A DNA stretch of 51,528 nucleotides from NCBI GenBank assembly GCA_019239775.1, contig JAFAZN010000197.1, positions 1 to 51,528 on the forward strand. The letters run 5' to 3'. This document shows, piece by piece, positions 25,018 through 34,006 of the stretch (positions are counted from its first letter, which is position 1; each line of letters opens with the position of its first letter). Both the position numbers and the translations under genes were made by a program. The DNA comes from Chloroflexota bacterium. GTDB lineage: Bacteria > Chloroflexota > UBA6077 > CF-72. The notes beneath the pieces are model-generated. The model ran no database searches, was not told where the DNA came from, and saw only the letters and a list, made by a program, of their open reading frames with translations.

Positions 25018-25782
25018 CTAAGGAGTCAGGCACTGCACGCCGCCCATCTCGCGTGTGATGGCGGCGGCGACTTCGGCGACCTCACTGTCATGGTGTTTGT
25101 CGCTGGAGGTGGTCACTAACGTGCCGAGCACCGCCAGGGTTGCGCAGATGCCAGTGGCATCGAAGATCGGCGCGGCAATGCCGCCAATACCGGTTTCTTC
25201 AGATATATAGGTAGCGATGCCGCTCGAACGTGCAGCCCTAACGAGGGTGCGCGCCTGCGCACGCGCGCGCGCGGACAGAGCACCGAGCAACGCATCAACA
25301 CTGGACTGGTCCGGCATGAATGCCAGAAAGACGATTGCCTGAGCCGAGAGAACTGAGAGCCTGCTGCCCACGCGTACGCTGACCACGCCCGAGGAAGTTG
25401 GATCCTCCTCGACGTGCATCACGACCGGTCCGGCGGTGCCCCACAGGCTGAGCACGCTTGTCAGATGGGTGCTCGCGCTGAGCGCGCGCATGTGCGGCAC
25501 GGCACGTTCGATCACACGGCGGCGACCGATCGCCAGCGCACCGAGCTGCGCCAGCAACCGCCCGGGCGAGTACGTGCCGCTGCCCGAGCCGCGCTCCAGG
25601 AGGCCAACGCCCAGCATCGACGAGAAGTAGCGCTGGACCGTGGTGCGCTTGAGTCCCAGGCGCGCCGCGGCTTCGGCCGCGGACAGCTCGATGGTGCGCT
25701 GGTCGAATAGATCCAGGATCAGCGCGACACGTTCGACGGCCTGGATGTCGCGAGTGGCCGAATCGTCCGCGGCGATGCGCAG
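25018..25782 (-). CDS. IclR-family transcriptional regulator (no canonical start codon)
   Basis: About 254 residues: an N-terminal winged helix (IQAVERVALILDLF, then LSAAEAAARLGLKRTTVQRYF) and a C-terminal IclR effector domain (GGIAAPIFDATGICATLAVLG). It probably controls the divergent operon at 25877 by binding the palindrome at 25832-25856. The coding frame is open from an in-frame TAG just upstream, but no ATG, GTG or TTG occurs before the ATG at 25617, which lies inside the HTH. The likeliest start is CTG 25782 (LRIAADDS), or there is a sequence error. The 9-nt gap to the 23962 gene's end is convergent. Confidence 0.82.
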   Translation of the reverse strand: MRIAADDSATRDIQAVERVALILDLFDQRTIELSAAEAAARLGLKRTTVQRYFSSMLGVGLLERGSGSGTYSPGRLLAQLGALAIGRRRVIERAVPHMRALSASTHLTSVLSLWGTAGPVVMHVEEDPTSSGVVSVRVGSRLSVLSAQAIVFLAFMPDQSSVDALLGALSARARAQARTLVRAARSSGIATYISEETGIGGIAAPIFDATGICATLAVLGTLVTTSSDKHHDSEVAEVAAAITREMGGVQCLTP

Positions 25783-25831
25783 AGTGTAGCGCCGGTGGCT
25801 TGACCTCGGCTGAAGACCCGCCTACAGTTGC

Positions 25832-25856
25832 CTATACGAACAGCTAGTTCGCATAG
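25832..25856. promoter_or_regulatory. Near-perfect palindrome, candidate IclR operator
   Basis: CTATACGAAC (25832-25841) and GTTCGCATAG (25847-25856) pair at nine of ten positions around a 5-nt centre. The site lies 20 nt before the MFS ATG and in the only space between the divergent IclR and MFS genes. A weak promoter can be drawn across it (TTGCCT at 25828 with CATAGA-like -10 about 17-18 nt on), which would place the palindrome on the spacer. IclR proteins bind such dyads; the pairing with this regulator is inference. Confidence 0.75.
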
Positions 25857-25876
25857 AGGACAGGGAGGGGCACCCG

Positions 25877-27209
25877 ATGTCGATCGCTCTGGGGGACACT
25901 CGCTCTACTCCACTCGCCGCGGACGCGCGCGACTTCATCGCTCGCCGCCAGCGGGCCATCACCAGCGCCTGGGCTGGCTTTGCGCTCGACTCCTACTCGA
26001 TCTACTTGCCGAACACCGCGCTGCTGCCAGCGATGGGCTACTTCCAGGCGAACCTGAGTCCGGCTGAGTCGTCGTTGTTCGTTGGCATGACCTTCGCCGC
26101 GACGCTGCTGGGTAGACCGGTCGGTGCCATCCTGTTCGGGAGCCTGGCCGACCGACTCGGTCGCCAGCGCATCGGAGCGATCACCATTTACGGTTTCGGT
26201 ACGGTCACGCTGCTGATCGGACTGCTGCCCGGGGCGGAGCTTGTTGGGGCCACGCTCGTCCGCACTGCTGATTGGACTCCGCTTCCTCGACGGAATCTTC
26301 CTGGGCGGCGAATACACGGCCGCGACCCCGATGGCCATTGAATACGCGCCCGCCGCGCGTCGCGGTTTGATCGGCGGCCTGGTGCAGTGCTCAGCCAGCG
26401 GCGGTCCGTTCGTGATCGCGGTCATCACGTCGGTTCTTGCGCTGTTCGTGCCGGTCGGCGATGTGCATTCGCCATATGTGCAGTGGGGCTGGCGCATTCC
26501 GTTTTTCATCGGCGCTGTGCTGGCGTATCTCGTGGCGCATTTCCTGCGGCGGCGCGTGGAGGACTCCGAAACCTTCAAAGCCGCACCGCGCTCGAAGAGT
26601 CCGATTCGCGACATGCTGAAAGGCGAATCCGGCAAGGCATTCGTGCAGGTCTGGGTCATCATGACGGGAGTGTTCTTCGCCTCGAACATGCTCGGCAGCG
26701 TCCTGCCGCAATTGTTGCTGGGCAATCCCGGTTTCACTGCCGCCGATCTCTTTCATACACAGTTGATCAACGCAATTCCAGGTGTCGCTACGTACATTGT
26801 TTTCGGCTGGCTCAGCGATTACATCGGTCGCAAACGTGCGCTGTTGGCCGCTGGCGGGCTGACATTTGTACTCGCGCCAGTCACCCTCGGCTTGGTTGCG
26901 AGCAATAGCGTGCAGGGTTGGGTCAACCTCACGCTGCTCTCAGCATTGACCAACGTGGCTATCGTCGGTCCATTCGGCGTGTTGCCGTCCTACATCAACG
27001 AGCGATTCGCGACGGCCGTGCGATCCTCCGGCTGGGGAGTGGGCTACAGTACTGCGGTGGTGGTACCGGCGTTCTTCGCCTATTACCAGTTGGGACTGGC
27101 ACAGTTCGTTCCATTCCAGGTGACCGCGAGCATCCTTGCAGCATTTGGCGGATTGATCGTGATGTTCGGCACCTCGCTCGGACCTGAAACACGTGGAAAG
27201 GCGCTATGA
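25877..27209 (+). pseudogene. MFS transporter (sugar/aromatic acid:H+ symporter type), interrupted by a frameshift
   Basis: Two overlapping frames together make one MFS protein of about 440 residues. The first (25877 to about 26270) has the N-terminal helices and the loop 2-3 signature GSLADRLGRQRIG. The second (from about 26250 to 27209) resumes at LLIGLRFLDGIFLGGEYTAATP and has the loop 8-9 signature GWLSDYIGRKRAL and the last helices. The break falls between a GGGG run near 26250 and about 26270. Either a single-base indel has killed the gene or it is an assembly/sequencing error; both halves otherwise look under selection. It begins the catabolic operon behind the IclR operator, with GGGAGG before its ATG, and its stop overlaps the next ATG as ATGA. 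Confidence 0.85.
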
Positions 27210-28189
27210 AGATTCCCTGCTACGCCGAGTTGCTGCAGCGGACTGATGCGCCGCCTGGCTCGTCCTGGGGCCTCTTTGGACCAAACAACCAGCTTGGTAC
27301 GCTCAACTTCCTCACGCCGGAGCGCGCGATTCACGCCGCGAGTCTGGTCCGCACCGGCCGCGTCTTCAATCTGGACTACCCCATCAATGCGTTTGTGCCG
27401 AGCGTGTCCGGCACGCGGCCGGCAGCATCGCATCACATCTTTTCCAACAATCCGAACCACCGGGATGACTGGCTGGATTCGTTCTACCTCCAGTCCACGT
27501 CGCAGGTGGATGGCTTGCGCCACATCCGCCACCCCGTACATGGCTTTTATGGCGGCATCTCAGACGAACGCGTCGACATCGGCGTACCCGACCTCGGCAT
27601 GCAGCTCATGGCGGAAAAGGGCATCGTTGGGCGCGGCGTACTGCTCGACGCGGTGCGGTACTTCGCGCAGACGGGTGAACCGCTGAGCCCATGGACGAAT
27701 CGCCGCATCACGGTTGACGACCTCGAAGGAATAGCCGCGCGCGCCCGGACCGCGATCGAGCCTGGCGACATTCTGCTGCTGTACACGGGCTGGTCGGAGG
27801 CGTGGCTGTCGGCGACAGCGGATGTCCGCGCCGCGCGCAAGGGCAGTCCCGGCATCGGCCAATCACACGAGATGCTTGGCTGGCTCTGGGACCACCACAT
27901 CTCGGTGTTCGCGTCCGATAACGGTGGGCTCGAGGCGTTCCCGGTCGATCCCAATTCCGGCTTTGTGATCCCGGACGAGCCGCCGCCGCCCCGCGGGCCG
28001 TCGCATAACGGTATGCTGCATCGGCAGCTCATTGCGCTTCTGGGCATGGTGATCGGCGAACTGTGGAAGCTCGATGAACTCGCCGCGGCCTGTGCTGCGG
28101 ACGGCGTTTACGAATTCATGCTCACGGCCAAGCCACTGAACGTGATTGGCGGCGTCGGCTCGCCGCCGAACGCCCTCGCCATCAAATGA
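27206..28189 (+). CDS. Cyclase family protein (kynurenine-formamidase-like metal hydrolase)
   Basis: The 327-residue protein belongs to the cyclase family (PF04199). It has WGLFGPNNQLGTLNFLTPE near residue 21, the metal-site segment SQVDGLRHI (D102, H106) in place of the HxGTHxD motif of kynurenine formamidase, and GDILLLYTGW. The longer members with a xxDGLRH motif are metal-dependent amide or lactone hydrolases with few known substrates. Its ATG overlaps the MFS stop, so it is translationally coupled to a transporter. The role is probably hydrolysis of the imported compound; this is inference. Confidence 0.88.
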   Translation: MKIPCYAELLQRTDAPPGSSWGLFGPNNQLGTLNFLTPERAIHAASLVRTGRVFNLDYPINAFVPSVSGTRPAASHHIFSNNPNHRDDWLDSFYLQSTSQVDGLRHIRHPVHGFYGGISDERVDIGVPDLGMQLMAEKGIVGRGVLLDAVRYFAQTGEPLSPWTNRRITVDDLEGIAARARTAIEPGDILLLYTGWSEAWLSATADVRAARKGSPGIGQSHEMLGWLWDHHISVFASDNGGLEAFPVDPNSGFVIPDEPPPPRGPSHNGMLHRQLIALLGMVIGELWKLDELAAACAADGVYEFMLTAKPLNVIGGVGSPPNALAIK

Positions 28190-28216
28190 GCTGTCGACAA
28201 GGAGGATTTACCTACT

Positions 28217-29137
28217 ATGGTGCTTGATCGAAGCGACGTTCGCTCGTCGCTGGCCAGCTATGGTGCGAGCCCGCGCCCGACGGCGACGGATTTTGTGCCA
28301 TGTGAATACGTACGTTTCTATGACACCGAGCCGCAAGAATCCTCGGCGTCGGCCAGGACGTGGTATGCGCGCGGCCAGAATTTCGTGCTGGCGTACAGCG
28401 AGGTGGTGTCGACTGCCGAATGGGTTCGCACCGCTCAACCTGACGAGTACACCGTGTTCGTCCCCGATCGAGATGGACCTTCACTCGAGATCACCGTCGA
28501 CGGGAGTACCTCCCAACTCGGGCCGTACTCCATTGCCTTTGTGCCACCGGGTGAGAGTCGCATCCGCGCGAGCGGGGCAGGGCGCGTGGTTCGGCTGTTC
28601 AGCGTGCGCGCCGAAGACCTGGTGCGCAAGTGCTCGAACGCCGCGTCCTACACACAGCCGCACCCAAACGTTGCCCTCCTGGAGCCATGGCCGGATCCGG
28701 TCGGCGGGTTCAAGCTGCGCACCTACAGTCTGGATGTGCCAAAGGATCCAACGCGGTTCGGCACGATTTTCCGCTCCTCCAACATCATGGTGAACTACGG
28801 CGACGGATCGGTTGGTCCGCGCGATACCAAGCGCATGTCGCCACACAGCCACGATGATTTCGAACAGTGCTCGCTGGTGCTGCAGGGCGAGTACGTGCAC
28901 CACATCCGGTTTCCGTGGACCGCCAACCTGGAGAAATGGATTGACGACGATCATACCCAGATCGGCTCGCCATCGATTGCGATCATTCCTCCGCCGAGCA
29001 TTCACACCTCGCAGGCGATTGGCAGCGGGCGGAATCAGCTGATCGACATTTTCAGCCCACCGCGCTTTGATCTCTCGGAGAAAGAGGGTTGGGTGCTGAA
29101 CGCGGCTGACTACCCGATGCCGGGCGGGCGACGATGA
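28217..29137 (+). CDS. Bicupin-type protein
   Basis: The 306-residue protein shows two cupin-like beta barrels. The second has the metal-site segment PHSHDDFEQCSLVLQGEYVHH (H210, H212, then a Glu and a C-terminal IHTSQAIGSGRN histidine). The first barrel lacks the metal histidines (VFVPDRDGPSLEITVDG), suggesting one active site. Cupins of this length include dioxygenases, isomerases such as KduI/IolB types, and binding proteins; I cannot choose. AAGGAGG precedes the ATG by 11 nt after a 27-nt gap from the cyclase, and its stop overlaps the next ATG as ATGA. Confidence 0.82.
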   Translation: MVLDRSDVRSSLASYGASPRPTATDFVPCEYVRFYDTEPQESSASARTWYARGQNFVLAYSEVVSTAEWVRTAQPDEYTVFVPDRDGPSLEITVDGSTSQLGPYSIAFVPPGESRIRASGAGRVVRLFSVRAEDLVRKCSNAASYTQPHPNVALLEPWPDPVGGFKLRTYSLDVPKDPTRFGTIFRSSNIMVNYGDGSVGPRDTKRMSPHSHDDFEQCSLVLQGEYVHHIRFPWTANLEKWIDDDHTQIGSPSIAIIPPPSIHTSQAIGSGRNQLIDIFSPPRFDLSEKEGWVLNAADYPMPGGRR

Positions 29138-30021
29138 CGACCTCGGGTGACGATCTGATCAGAGACGCGGTGGACCTCCACTACCACTCGGGGCCATCGC
29201 CGTTCCCACGCCGACTCGACCCGGTGGAGTCGGCAAAGCATTACGACGAACACGGCTTCAAAGCCGTCGTATACAAGTCGCATCACCACAACACCGTCAT
29301 GGACGTCCTGTCCATCAAAGGATCGGTACTGGACCAGCTCCGCCTGAAGGTGTTTGGCGGGATTGCGTTGAACGGGCTGGTCGGGGGATTGAATCCGCGC
29401 GCTGTGGAGCTGAGCTTGCGGATGGGCGGCAAGATTGTGTGGTTTCCGACGATCTCGTCGCCCGCGCATATCGAGCATACGCATGGCGGCACCACCGGGT
29501 TTCCTACTGCGACGATGCAGCTCATGCCGGAAGCGCCGAATTCAGTCTTTGGCGATGATGGGAAGCTAAAGCCCGCCGTATACGACATCATCCAGATCAT
29601 CAAGGAAGAAGACGCGATTTTGGCCTCAGGGCACATGTCGCCGCCGGAGATCTTCGCCGTCTTTGGCGCCGCACGTGAAGCTGGAGTCCAGAAGCTCCTC
29701 GTGCTGCACCCGGATTTCGTGATCAACCTGAGCCAGGAGCAAGCGTGCGAGCTTGCGCGCATGGGCGCGTTTATCGAGCACGCCATCAACATGTACTACC
29801 GCGAGCGACCCGAATGGCCGATTGGCAAGTTGGTCAACTGGATCAAGGTGGTTGGGCCAGAGCACACTACGCTGGGCTCGGATACAGGTCAAGCGACCTC
29901 GCCGTTGCCCGCGGAAGTCTTCAGTCGCATAGCACACCAGCTCGTGGAAAACGGCGTGTCCGAGCGCGACCTGCGACGGATTATGAGTGAGAATCCAGGA
30001 AGTCTCGTGGGCGTTATTTAA
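29134..30021 (+). CDS. DUF6282-like PHP/amidohydrolase-fold protein
   Basis: The 295-residue protein begins with an HxH metal motif (DLHYHSG, H16/H18) and continues with YKSHHHNT, GGIALNGLVGGLNP, FPTISSPAHIEH, LASGHMSP and a C-terminal LGSDTGQATSP. This order of His and Asp residues is that of metal-dependent TIM-barrel hydrolases; it resembles DUF6282 proteins, whose reaction is unknown. It is fully coupled to the cupin gene by ATGA. Its own 3' end overlaps the end of the convergent binding-protein gene by 4 nt. It completes the four-gene cassette started by the MFS transporter. Confidence 0.8.
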   Translation: MTTSGDDLIRDAVDLHYHSGPSPFPRRLDPVESAKHYDEHGFKAVVYKSHHHNTVMDVLSIKGSVLDQLRLKVFGGIALNGLVGGLNPRAVELSLRMGGKIVWFPTISSPAHIEHTHGGTTGFPTATMQLMPEAPNSVFGDDGKLKPAVYDIIQIIKEEDAILASGHMSPPEIFAVFGAAREAGVQKLLVLHPDFVINLSQEQACELARMGAFIEHAINMYYRERPEWPIGKLVNWIKVVGPEHTTLGSDTGQATSPLPAEVFSRIAHQLVENGVSERDLRRIMSENPGSLVGVI

Positions 30022-31724
30022 GTGGCGTGTTGGATGCCCGCGTAACTGTCCCACAGGTTTAGCCATGATCGGTTGGTGAAGGCTCCTACCTTTGGGCCTA
30101 TTGCGAAATAGGTGGGGACCTCCACCAATGGGAGGCTGACCCACAGTGTGTCGTAGGCATAGTGCATCAACTGTCGCCACTCTTGTTTCGCCTTGGCGTC
30201 ATCCAGCTCGGCGATGGCCGCCTGGTACATGGCGTCAGCTTTCGGATCGTTGCTGGTGCCGTTGACTCCGGTGGTCGTAAGCAGGTTGGCGGAGTGATAG
30301 ACGTTGTTGAAGAAGCTGGTGTTGACCCAGGGCCAGATGACGCCAGCATTCTTGTCAGTCGCCGCCTTTGGCCGCTGCGACCAGATGGCGTTGTACACGG
30401 GCGTATCGACCACCTGGATGTCGACATTAACGCCCACCGCCTGCCAGTAGCCTTGCAGGATCTGCATCAGGTCTGCCGCGAGCGCGTTGGTATACAGGGT
30501 GATGACCTGGGGGTTGAACTTGTCGGGAAACCCCGCGTCTGAGAGCAGCTGCTTGGCCTTATCGGGATCGTACGGATCGGTCTTGAAGGTATCGTCCCAA
30601 CCCCAGGTTTGCTCGCTGAAGAACCAGAAGCCACCCGGCTTTGCGAGACCCTTGTAGTACGTATCCGAGATCTCCTGTCGGTTGATGGCGTACGACATCG
30701 CCTGGCGGACGCGGATGTCAGATGTTGGTCCTTGCGTCAGCCACGTTCCGGGGAATTGAATATTTGCAAGTGTCGGCAAGCCTACTTCCTGCAGGCGGAA
30801 GCCCTTGTTCTCGAGTTCGAGCAACCGGTCCGTTGAGAGGTTGCCGATGATGTCCACGTCTCCGCGCTCGAGTTGGGCGACGCGCGTAGCTTCCTCTGGC
30901 ACCAGGCTCTCGGTGATGTGTGCCCACTGCGGCTTGGCGGGCCCCCAATAGTCCGTGTTCGCTTCGAAGTCCATACTGGTCTTGGGCACGTAGCTCGCGA
31001 ACTTATATGGTCCCGTCCCGATGGGTTTCGCGCGGAATCCGTCCTGCCCCACACTCTCGAAATACGTCTTGGGCAGAATCAACGTCTCGACGAATGGGAC
31101 TTTCAGCGGCCATTCGGGTTTCTGCGCTTTGAATACGACGGTGTAGTCGTCCGTCGCGGTGATCGACTCGTTATTTTTGAGGATGTATGGCGACCACGGA
31201 TTGGTCGATTCTTTGGAACCGAAGTGTTGGAGTGAAAACACCACGTCAGCCGCGGTCATTGGATCGCCGTTGTGGAACTTGACGCCTTTGCGAATGTTGA
31301 ACGTCCAGGTGAGACCGTCCGCGCTGAGGCTGTAATTTTCGGCTGCGTCACCCACCACGTTGCCTTGTTGATCGAACGTGAGCAGTGAGTCGTACAGCGC
31401 CCAGCCCCATTGCGACGTGATGACAATGGGATCCATCGACTCATTGCCGAAATCAGCGCTGGCGTACCGCAGTGTGCCGCTTGGCGCGCCGGCGCTGCTG
31501 GAGACAGCGGTGCTGGTGGGCGCGGGTGCGGGTTGCGTCGGAGCGGCCGCGGTCGTCGGCGCGCTCGTTGGTTTCGGCGCGGCCACAGGAACGGCGGTCG
31601 CGGTGGGTGCCGGTGGGCTCGTTGGCGCGGCCGGTGCTGCCGCCGGACCGCACGCCGTCAGCAGGCCGACTGTACCCAGCCCAATTGCGCTTGCCTGCCA
31701 TAAGAAGGTCCGCCGGCTAGTCAT
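30018..31724 (-). CDS. ABC transporter substrate-binding lipoprotein, family 5, Tat-type signal
   Basis: The 568-residue protein starts SRRTFLWQ, close to the twin-arginine consensus, and has lipobox LTAC (C25). A long Ala/Pro/Thr linker runs to about residue 85, followed by an SBP_bac_5 domain (LTWTFNIRKGVKFHNGDPMTAADVVF). GGAGG lies 7 nt before ATG 31724. The start overlaps the end of the YtcJ-type amidohydrolase gene by 8 nt, so the two are translationally coupled. No permease or ATPase genes follow. A Tat signal on this family suggests export in folded form, possibly with a cofactor or metal; that is inference. Confidence 0.93.
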   Translation of the reverse strand: MTSRRTFLWQASAIGLGTVGLLTACGPAAAPAAPTSPPAPTATAVPVAAPKPTSAPTTAAAPTQPAPAPTSTAVSSSAGAPSGTLRYASADFGNESMDPIVITSQWGWALYDSLLTFDQQGNVVGDAAENYSLSADGLTWTFNIRKGVKFHNGDPMTAADVVFSLQHFGSKESTNPWSPYILKNNESITATDDYTVVFKAQKPEWPLKVPFVETLILPKTYFESVGQDGFRAKPIGTGPYKFASYVPKTSMDFEANTDYWGPAKPQWAHITESLVPEEATRVAQLERGDVDIIGNLSTDRLLELENKGFRLQEVGLPTLANIQFPGTWLTQGPTSDIRVRQAMSYAINRQEISDTYYKGLAKPGGFWFFSEQTWGWDDTFKTDPYDPDKAKQLLSDAGFPDKFNPQVITLYTNALAADLMQILQGYWQAVGVNVDIQVVDTPVYNAIWSQRPKAATDKNAGVIWPWVNTSFFNNVYHSANLLTTTGVNGTSNDPKADAMYQAAIAELDDAKAKQEWRQLMHYAYDTLWVSLPLVEVPTYFAIGPKVGAFTNRSWLNLWDSYAGIQHAT

Positions 31725-33321
31725 TTTTACTCCTCCACACGCGCGTGCCTGCCACGTAGGTTGCGAGGACCGGAATCTGGCTGAGCTGCATCGGCTCAAC
31801 CGTCAGCGGATCGTCGCCCAATACCACGAAATCGGCGTAATAACCTGCCGCCAGCTTGCCTTTGACGTGCTCCTCGCCGGTCGCGAATGCCGCGCCAGTC
31901 GTATAGAGCGCGAGCGCTTCGCGAGCCGTGATGCGCTGGTTCTCGCCGAGCGTGCCTCCGTCCCATGCCGCGCGGGTGACACAGCTTTGCATGCCCAGCA
32001 GCGGCTCGAACGGACCGCAACCAAAGTCGGAGGCGGCGGCCACCGGCACGCCCGAGTCGAGGAATGAGCGGTGCGCGAACATTCGGCTCAGCCGTTGCTC
32101 GCCGTACCACTTCCGCAGATTGTTGCCGTGATAGTGCACGTAACTGGCAAATGGCGTGGTAACGGCTCCGACTCGCTTGAGCCGCTGGAGAATTGAGTCA
32201 GTGACGATCGAGCAATGCTCAACACGCGGACGCAACATCGGCCACATCTCAGGCCCAATTTGTTCGAGCAGGTCCAGCAAGAGTGAGATCGCGCGGTCGC
32301 CGTTCGCGTGTACGCACGGTCGCTGGCCGTCGCGGGCCAGCATGCCAACGAGGTCGTGCAAGTCGCGCGTGGACATGGCTTGAATGCCATGGTCGTCGGT
32401 GGTGCCCTCGAACGGTTGCTCCAGCAGACACGTGCGGCCACCGATTGCGCCGTCGAGCACGGCCTTGACGCCGGTGACGCGTAGGAACTCGCCATCGAGC
32501 CACCGATTGTCGCGACGCACCGCTTCATAGCTCTCATGCCGAACCAGCATGCTCACGCGCACGTTGAGCAGGCCGCGGCGACGGCCTTCTTCGAAAAGCG
32601 TGAGGTCCTCCGGACCGGTGGACGCATCGCGGACCGAGGTCAGCCCTGAAGCGGCGAACAGGGTGGCTGCCCGCTCGAGGCCGGCCAGCCGGTCGTCGAG
32701 TGTATTGGCCGGCACGATGCCCTTGCCGCCAGCCCCGGGCGAACGCACGAACTCAACCAGCGCCCGCTCGTACAAGACGCCATTGAGCCGACCGGCGCCA
32801 TCTCGACCGTACGCCCCACCTTCCGGTGATTGACTGCTGTCGTCCAGTCCGCCCAACGCCAGCGCCTGGGAATTGACGACGCCCCAGTGGCCGGCGACCT
32901 GGCGCACCAGGACAGGATGATCCGGCGCCACCTCATCCAGTTCGAAGCGTGTGAGCGGGCGATCTTCCGCCATCTTGCCGTCGTCGTAGCGACTGCCGAT
33001 GATCCACTGTCCTGGGCCCGTCGTCACCGCGCGATCGCGAATGCGACGCCCCACTTCTGCCAGCGATTGAACGTTGGGATATGAAAGGTCCACCTGCATC
33101 AACTGGTCGGCGGTTGACGCCAGGTGCAGGTGCGCATCGTGGAAGCCTGGCACGACGACTGCCCGGCCAAAGTCGAGAACCTCCGCGCTCGGGTGCTGGT
33201 CTCGCAAGTCGGCGAGCCGGCCGGTGCTGACCACGCGGCCGTCGGTCATGGCGAAGGCCTCGGGCGCAGTTTCGGCCATGGTGATGATGCGACCCGCCGT
33301 CACGATTGCTGTTTCGGCCAT
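31717..33321 (-). CDS. YtcJ-type amidohydrolase (Amidohydro_3)
   Basis: The 534-residue enzyme has the Amidohydro_3 layout. HxH is at H64/H66 (FHDAHLHL), followed by SRYDDGKMAEDRPLTRFELDEVAPDHPV, VKAVLDGAIGGRTCLL, PCVHANGDRAISLLL, RVEHCSIV and VAAASDFGCGPFEPL. It resembles N-substituted formamide deformylase and the large uncharacterised YtcJ group, which hydrolyse amide bonds with bound metal. The frame is open to 33594; ATG 33321 gives the family start. Its stop overlaps the binding-protein ATG, so the imported ligand may be its substrate. It is divergent from the MOSC gene with 57 nt between. Confidence 0.9.
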   Translation of the reverse strand: MAETAIVTAGRIITMAETAPEAFAMTDGRVVSTGRLADLRDQHPSAEVLDFGRAVVVPGFHDAHLHLASTADQLMQVDLSYPNVQSLAEVGRRIRDRAVTTGPGQWIIGSRYDDGKMAEDRPLTRFELDEVAPDHPVLVRQVAGHWGVVNSQALALGGLDDSSQSPEGGAYGRDGAGRLNGVLYERALVEFVRSPGAGGKGIVPANTLDDRLAGLERAATLFAASGLTSVRDASTGPEDLTLFEEGRRRGLLNVRVSMLVRHESYEAVRRDNRWLDGEFLRVTGVKAVLDGAIGGRTCLLEQPFEGTTDDHGIQAMSTRDLHDLVGMLARDGQRPCVHANGDRAISLLLDLLEQIGPEMWPMLRPRVEHCSIVTDSILQRLKRVGAVTTPFASYVHYHGNNLRKWYGEQRLSRMFAHRSFLDSGVPVAAASDFGCGPFEPLLGMQSCVTRAAWDGGTLGENQRITAREALALYTTGAAFATGEEHVKGKLAAGYYADFVVLGDDPLTVEPMQLSQIPVLATYVAGTRVWRSKND

Positions 33322-33378
33322 CGTCTTCTCTGACCCATTTTTTAGAACCCCCGTTGGGGCGGGCACAATAGAGGGATC

Positions 33379-33921
33379 ATGCCGGCGGTCGTCGTAGCGG
33401 TCAGTTGCAGTCCGAGCCACACCATGAGCAAGGCCAATCAGGGATACATTCGACTTGTCGTGGGAATAGGCGTTGAGGGTGATGCACATGCTGGCGCCAC
33501 CGTCAAGCATCGGTCGCGCGTTGCGCGGAACCCGGCGCAGCCGAATCTGCGACAGGTCCACCTGGTCCACGCGGAGCTGTTGACCGAGCTGCAAGCAGGC
33601 GGCTACTCCGTGGTGCCCGGGCGCATGGGTGAAAACATTACGACCTCGGGCATCGACCTGTTAGGTCTTGCCACAGGCACCCGGCTGCACATCGGCGAGG
33701 AGGCAGTCGTGGAGGTGACTGGATTGCGCAACCCTTGCCACCAGCTGGACCGCCTTCAACCAGGCTTGATGGCGGCGGTCCTGGACAAAGATGCACCCGG
33801 CAATTTGATTCGCAAAGCCGGCATCATGGCGGTGGTGCTGGTGGGTGGCGACATCTATCCCGGGGATGCGATTCGAGCTGAGCTACCGCCCGAGCCGCAC
33901 CGCCCGCTGGAATGCGTCTAA
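33379..33921 (+). CDS. MOSC-domain protein
   Basis: The 180-residue protein is a stand-alone MOSC domain with the conserved cysteine C120 in GLRNPC and the segments GVEGDAHAG, LLTELQAGGYSVVPGRMGENI and GNLIRKAGIMAVVLVGG. MOSC domains move sulfur for the molybdenum cofactor or, in YiiM-type members, reduce N-hydroxylated compounds with Moco. The ATG is preceded by GAGGG. It is monocistronic and divergent from the YtcJ-type gene. Together with the YqeC-like protein it hints that the organism uses molybdenum enzymes, none of which lies in the window. Confidence 0.9.
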   Translation: MPAVVVAVSCSPSHTMSKANQGYIRLVVGIGVEGDAHAGATVKHRSRVARNPAQPNLRQVHLVHAELLTELQAGGYSVVPGRMGENITTSGIDLLGLATGTRLHIGEEAVVEVTGLRNPCHQLDRLQPGLMAAVLDKDAPGNLIRKAGIMAVVLVGGDIYPGDAIRAELPPEPHRPLECV

Positions 33922-33925
33922 CCAG

Positions 33926-33995
33926 GTCACCCTGCAAAAGACGGTTGTAAGACGAAGAACTTCACCCGAAGAGGTGGGTCACTGCAGAAGTGGCT
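33926..33995. repeat. Faint relatives of the acggagtg tandem repeats
   Basis: The 85-nt convergent gap between the MOSC and LVIVD genes contains gtcaccctgc, aacttcacccgaagaggtgg and gtcactgcagaagtgg, spaced at uneven intervals. They look like strongly decayed units of the family best seen at 40498-40910, on the same cac..gtg plan. The similarity is weak and could be chance in short GC-rich DNA. Confidence 0.35.
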
Positions 33996-34006
33996 TAGTT
34001 GGCTAG

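Noticed and set aside
25018..25617. IclR gene starting at ATG 25617
   Set aside because: That start would delete the helix-turn-helix, which is well coded upstream in the same frame.
26241..27209. A separate short MFS-like gene
   Set aside because: The frame lacks the first helices and continues the preceding frame's protein in order; one frameshifted gene explains both.
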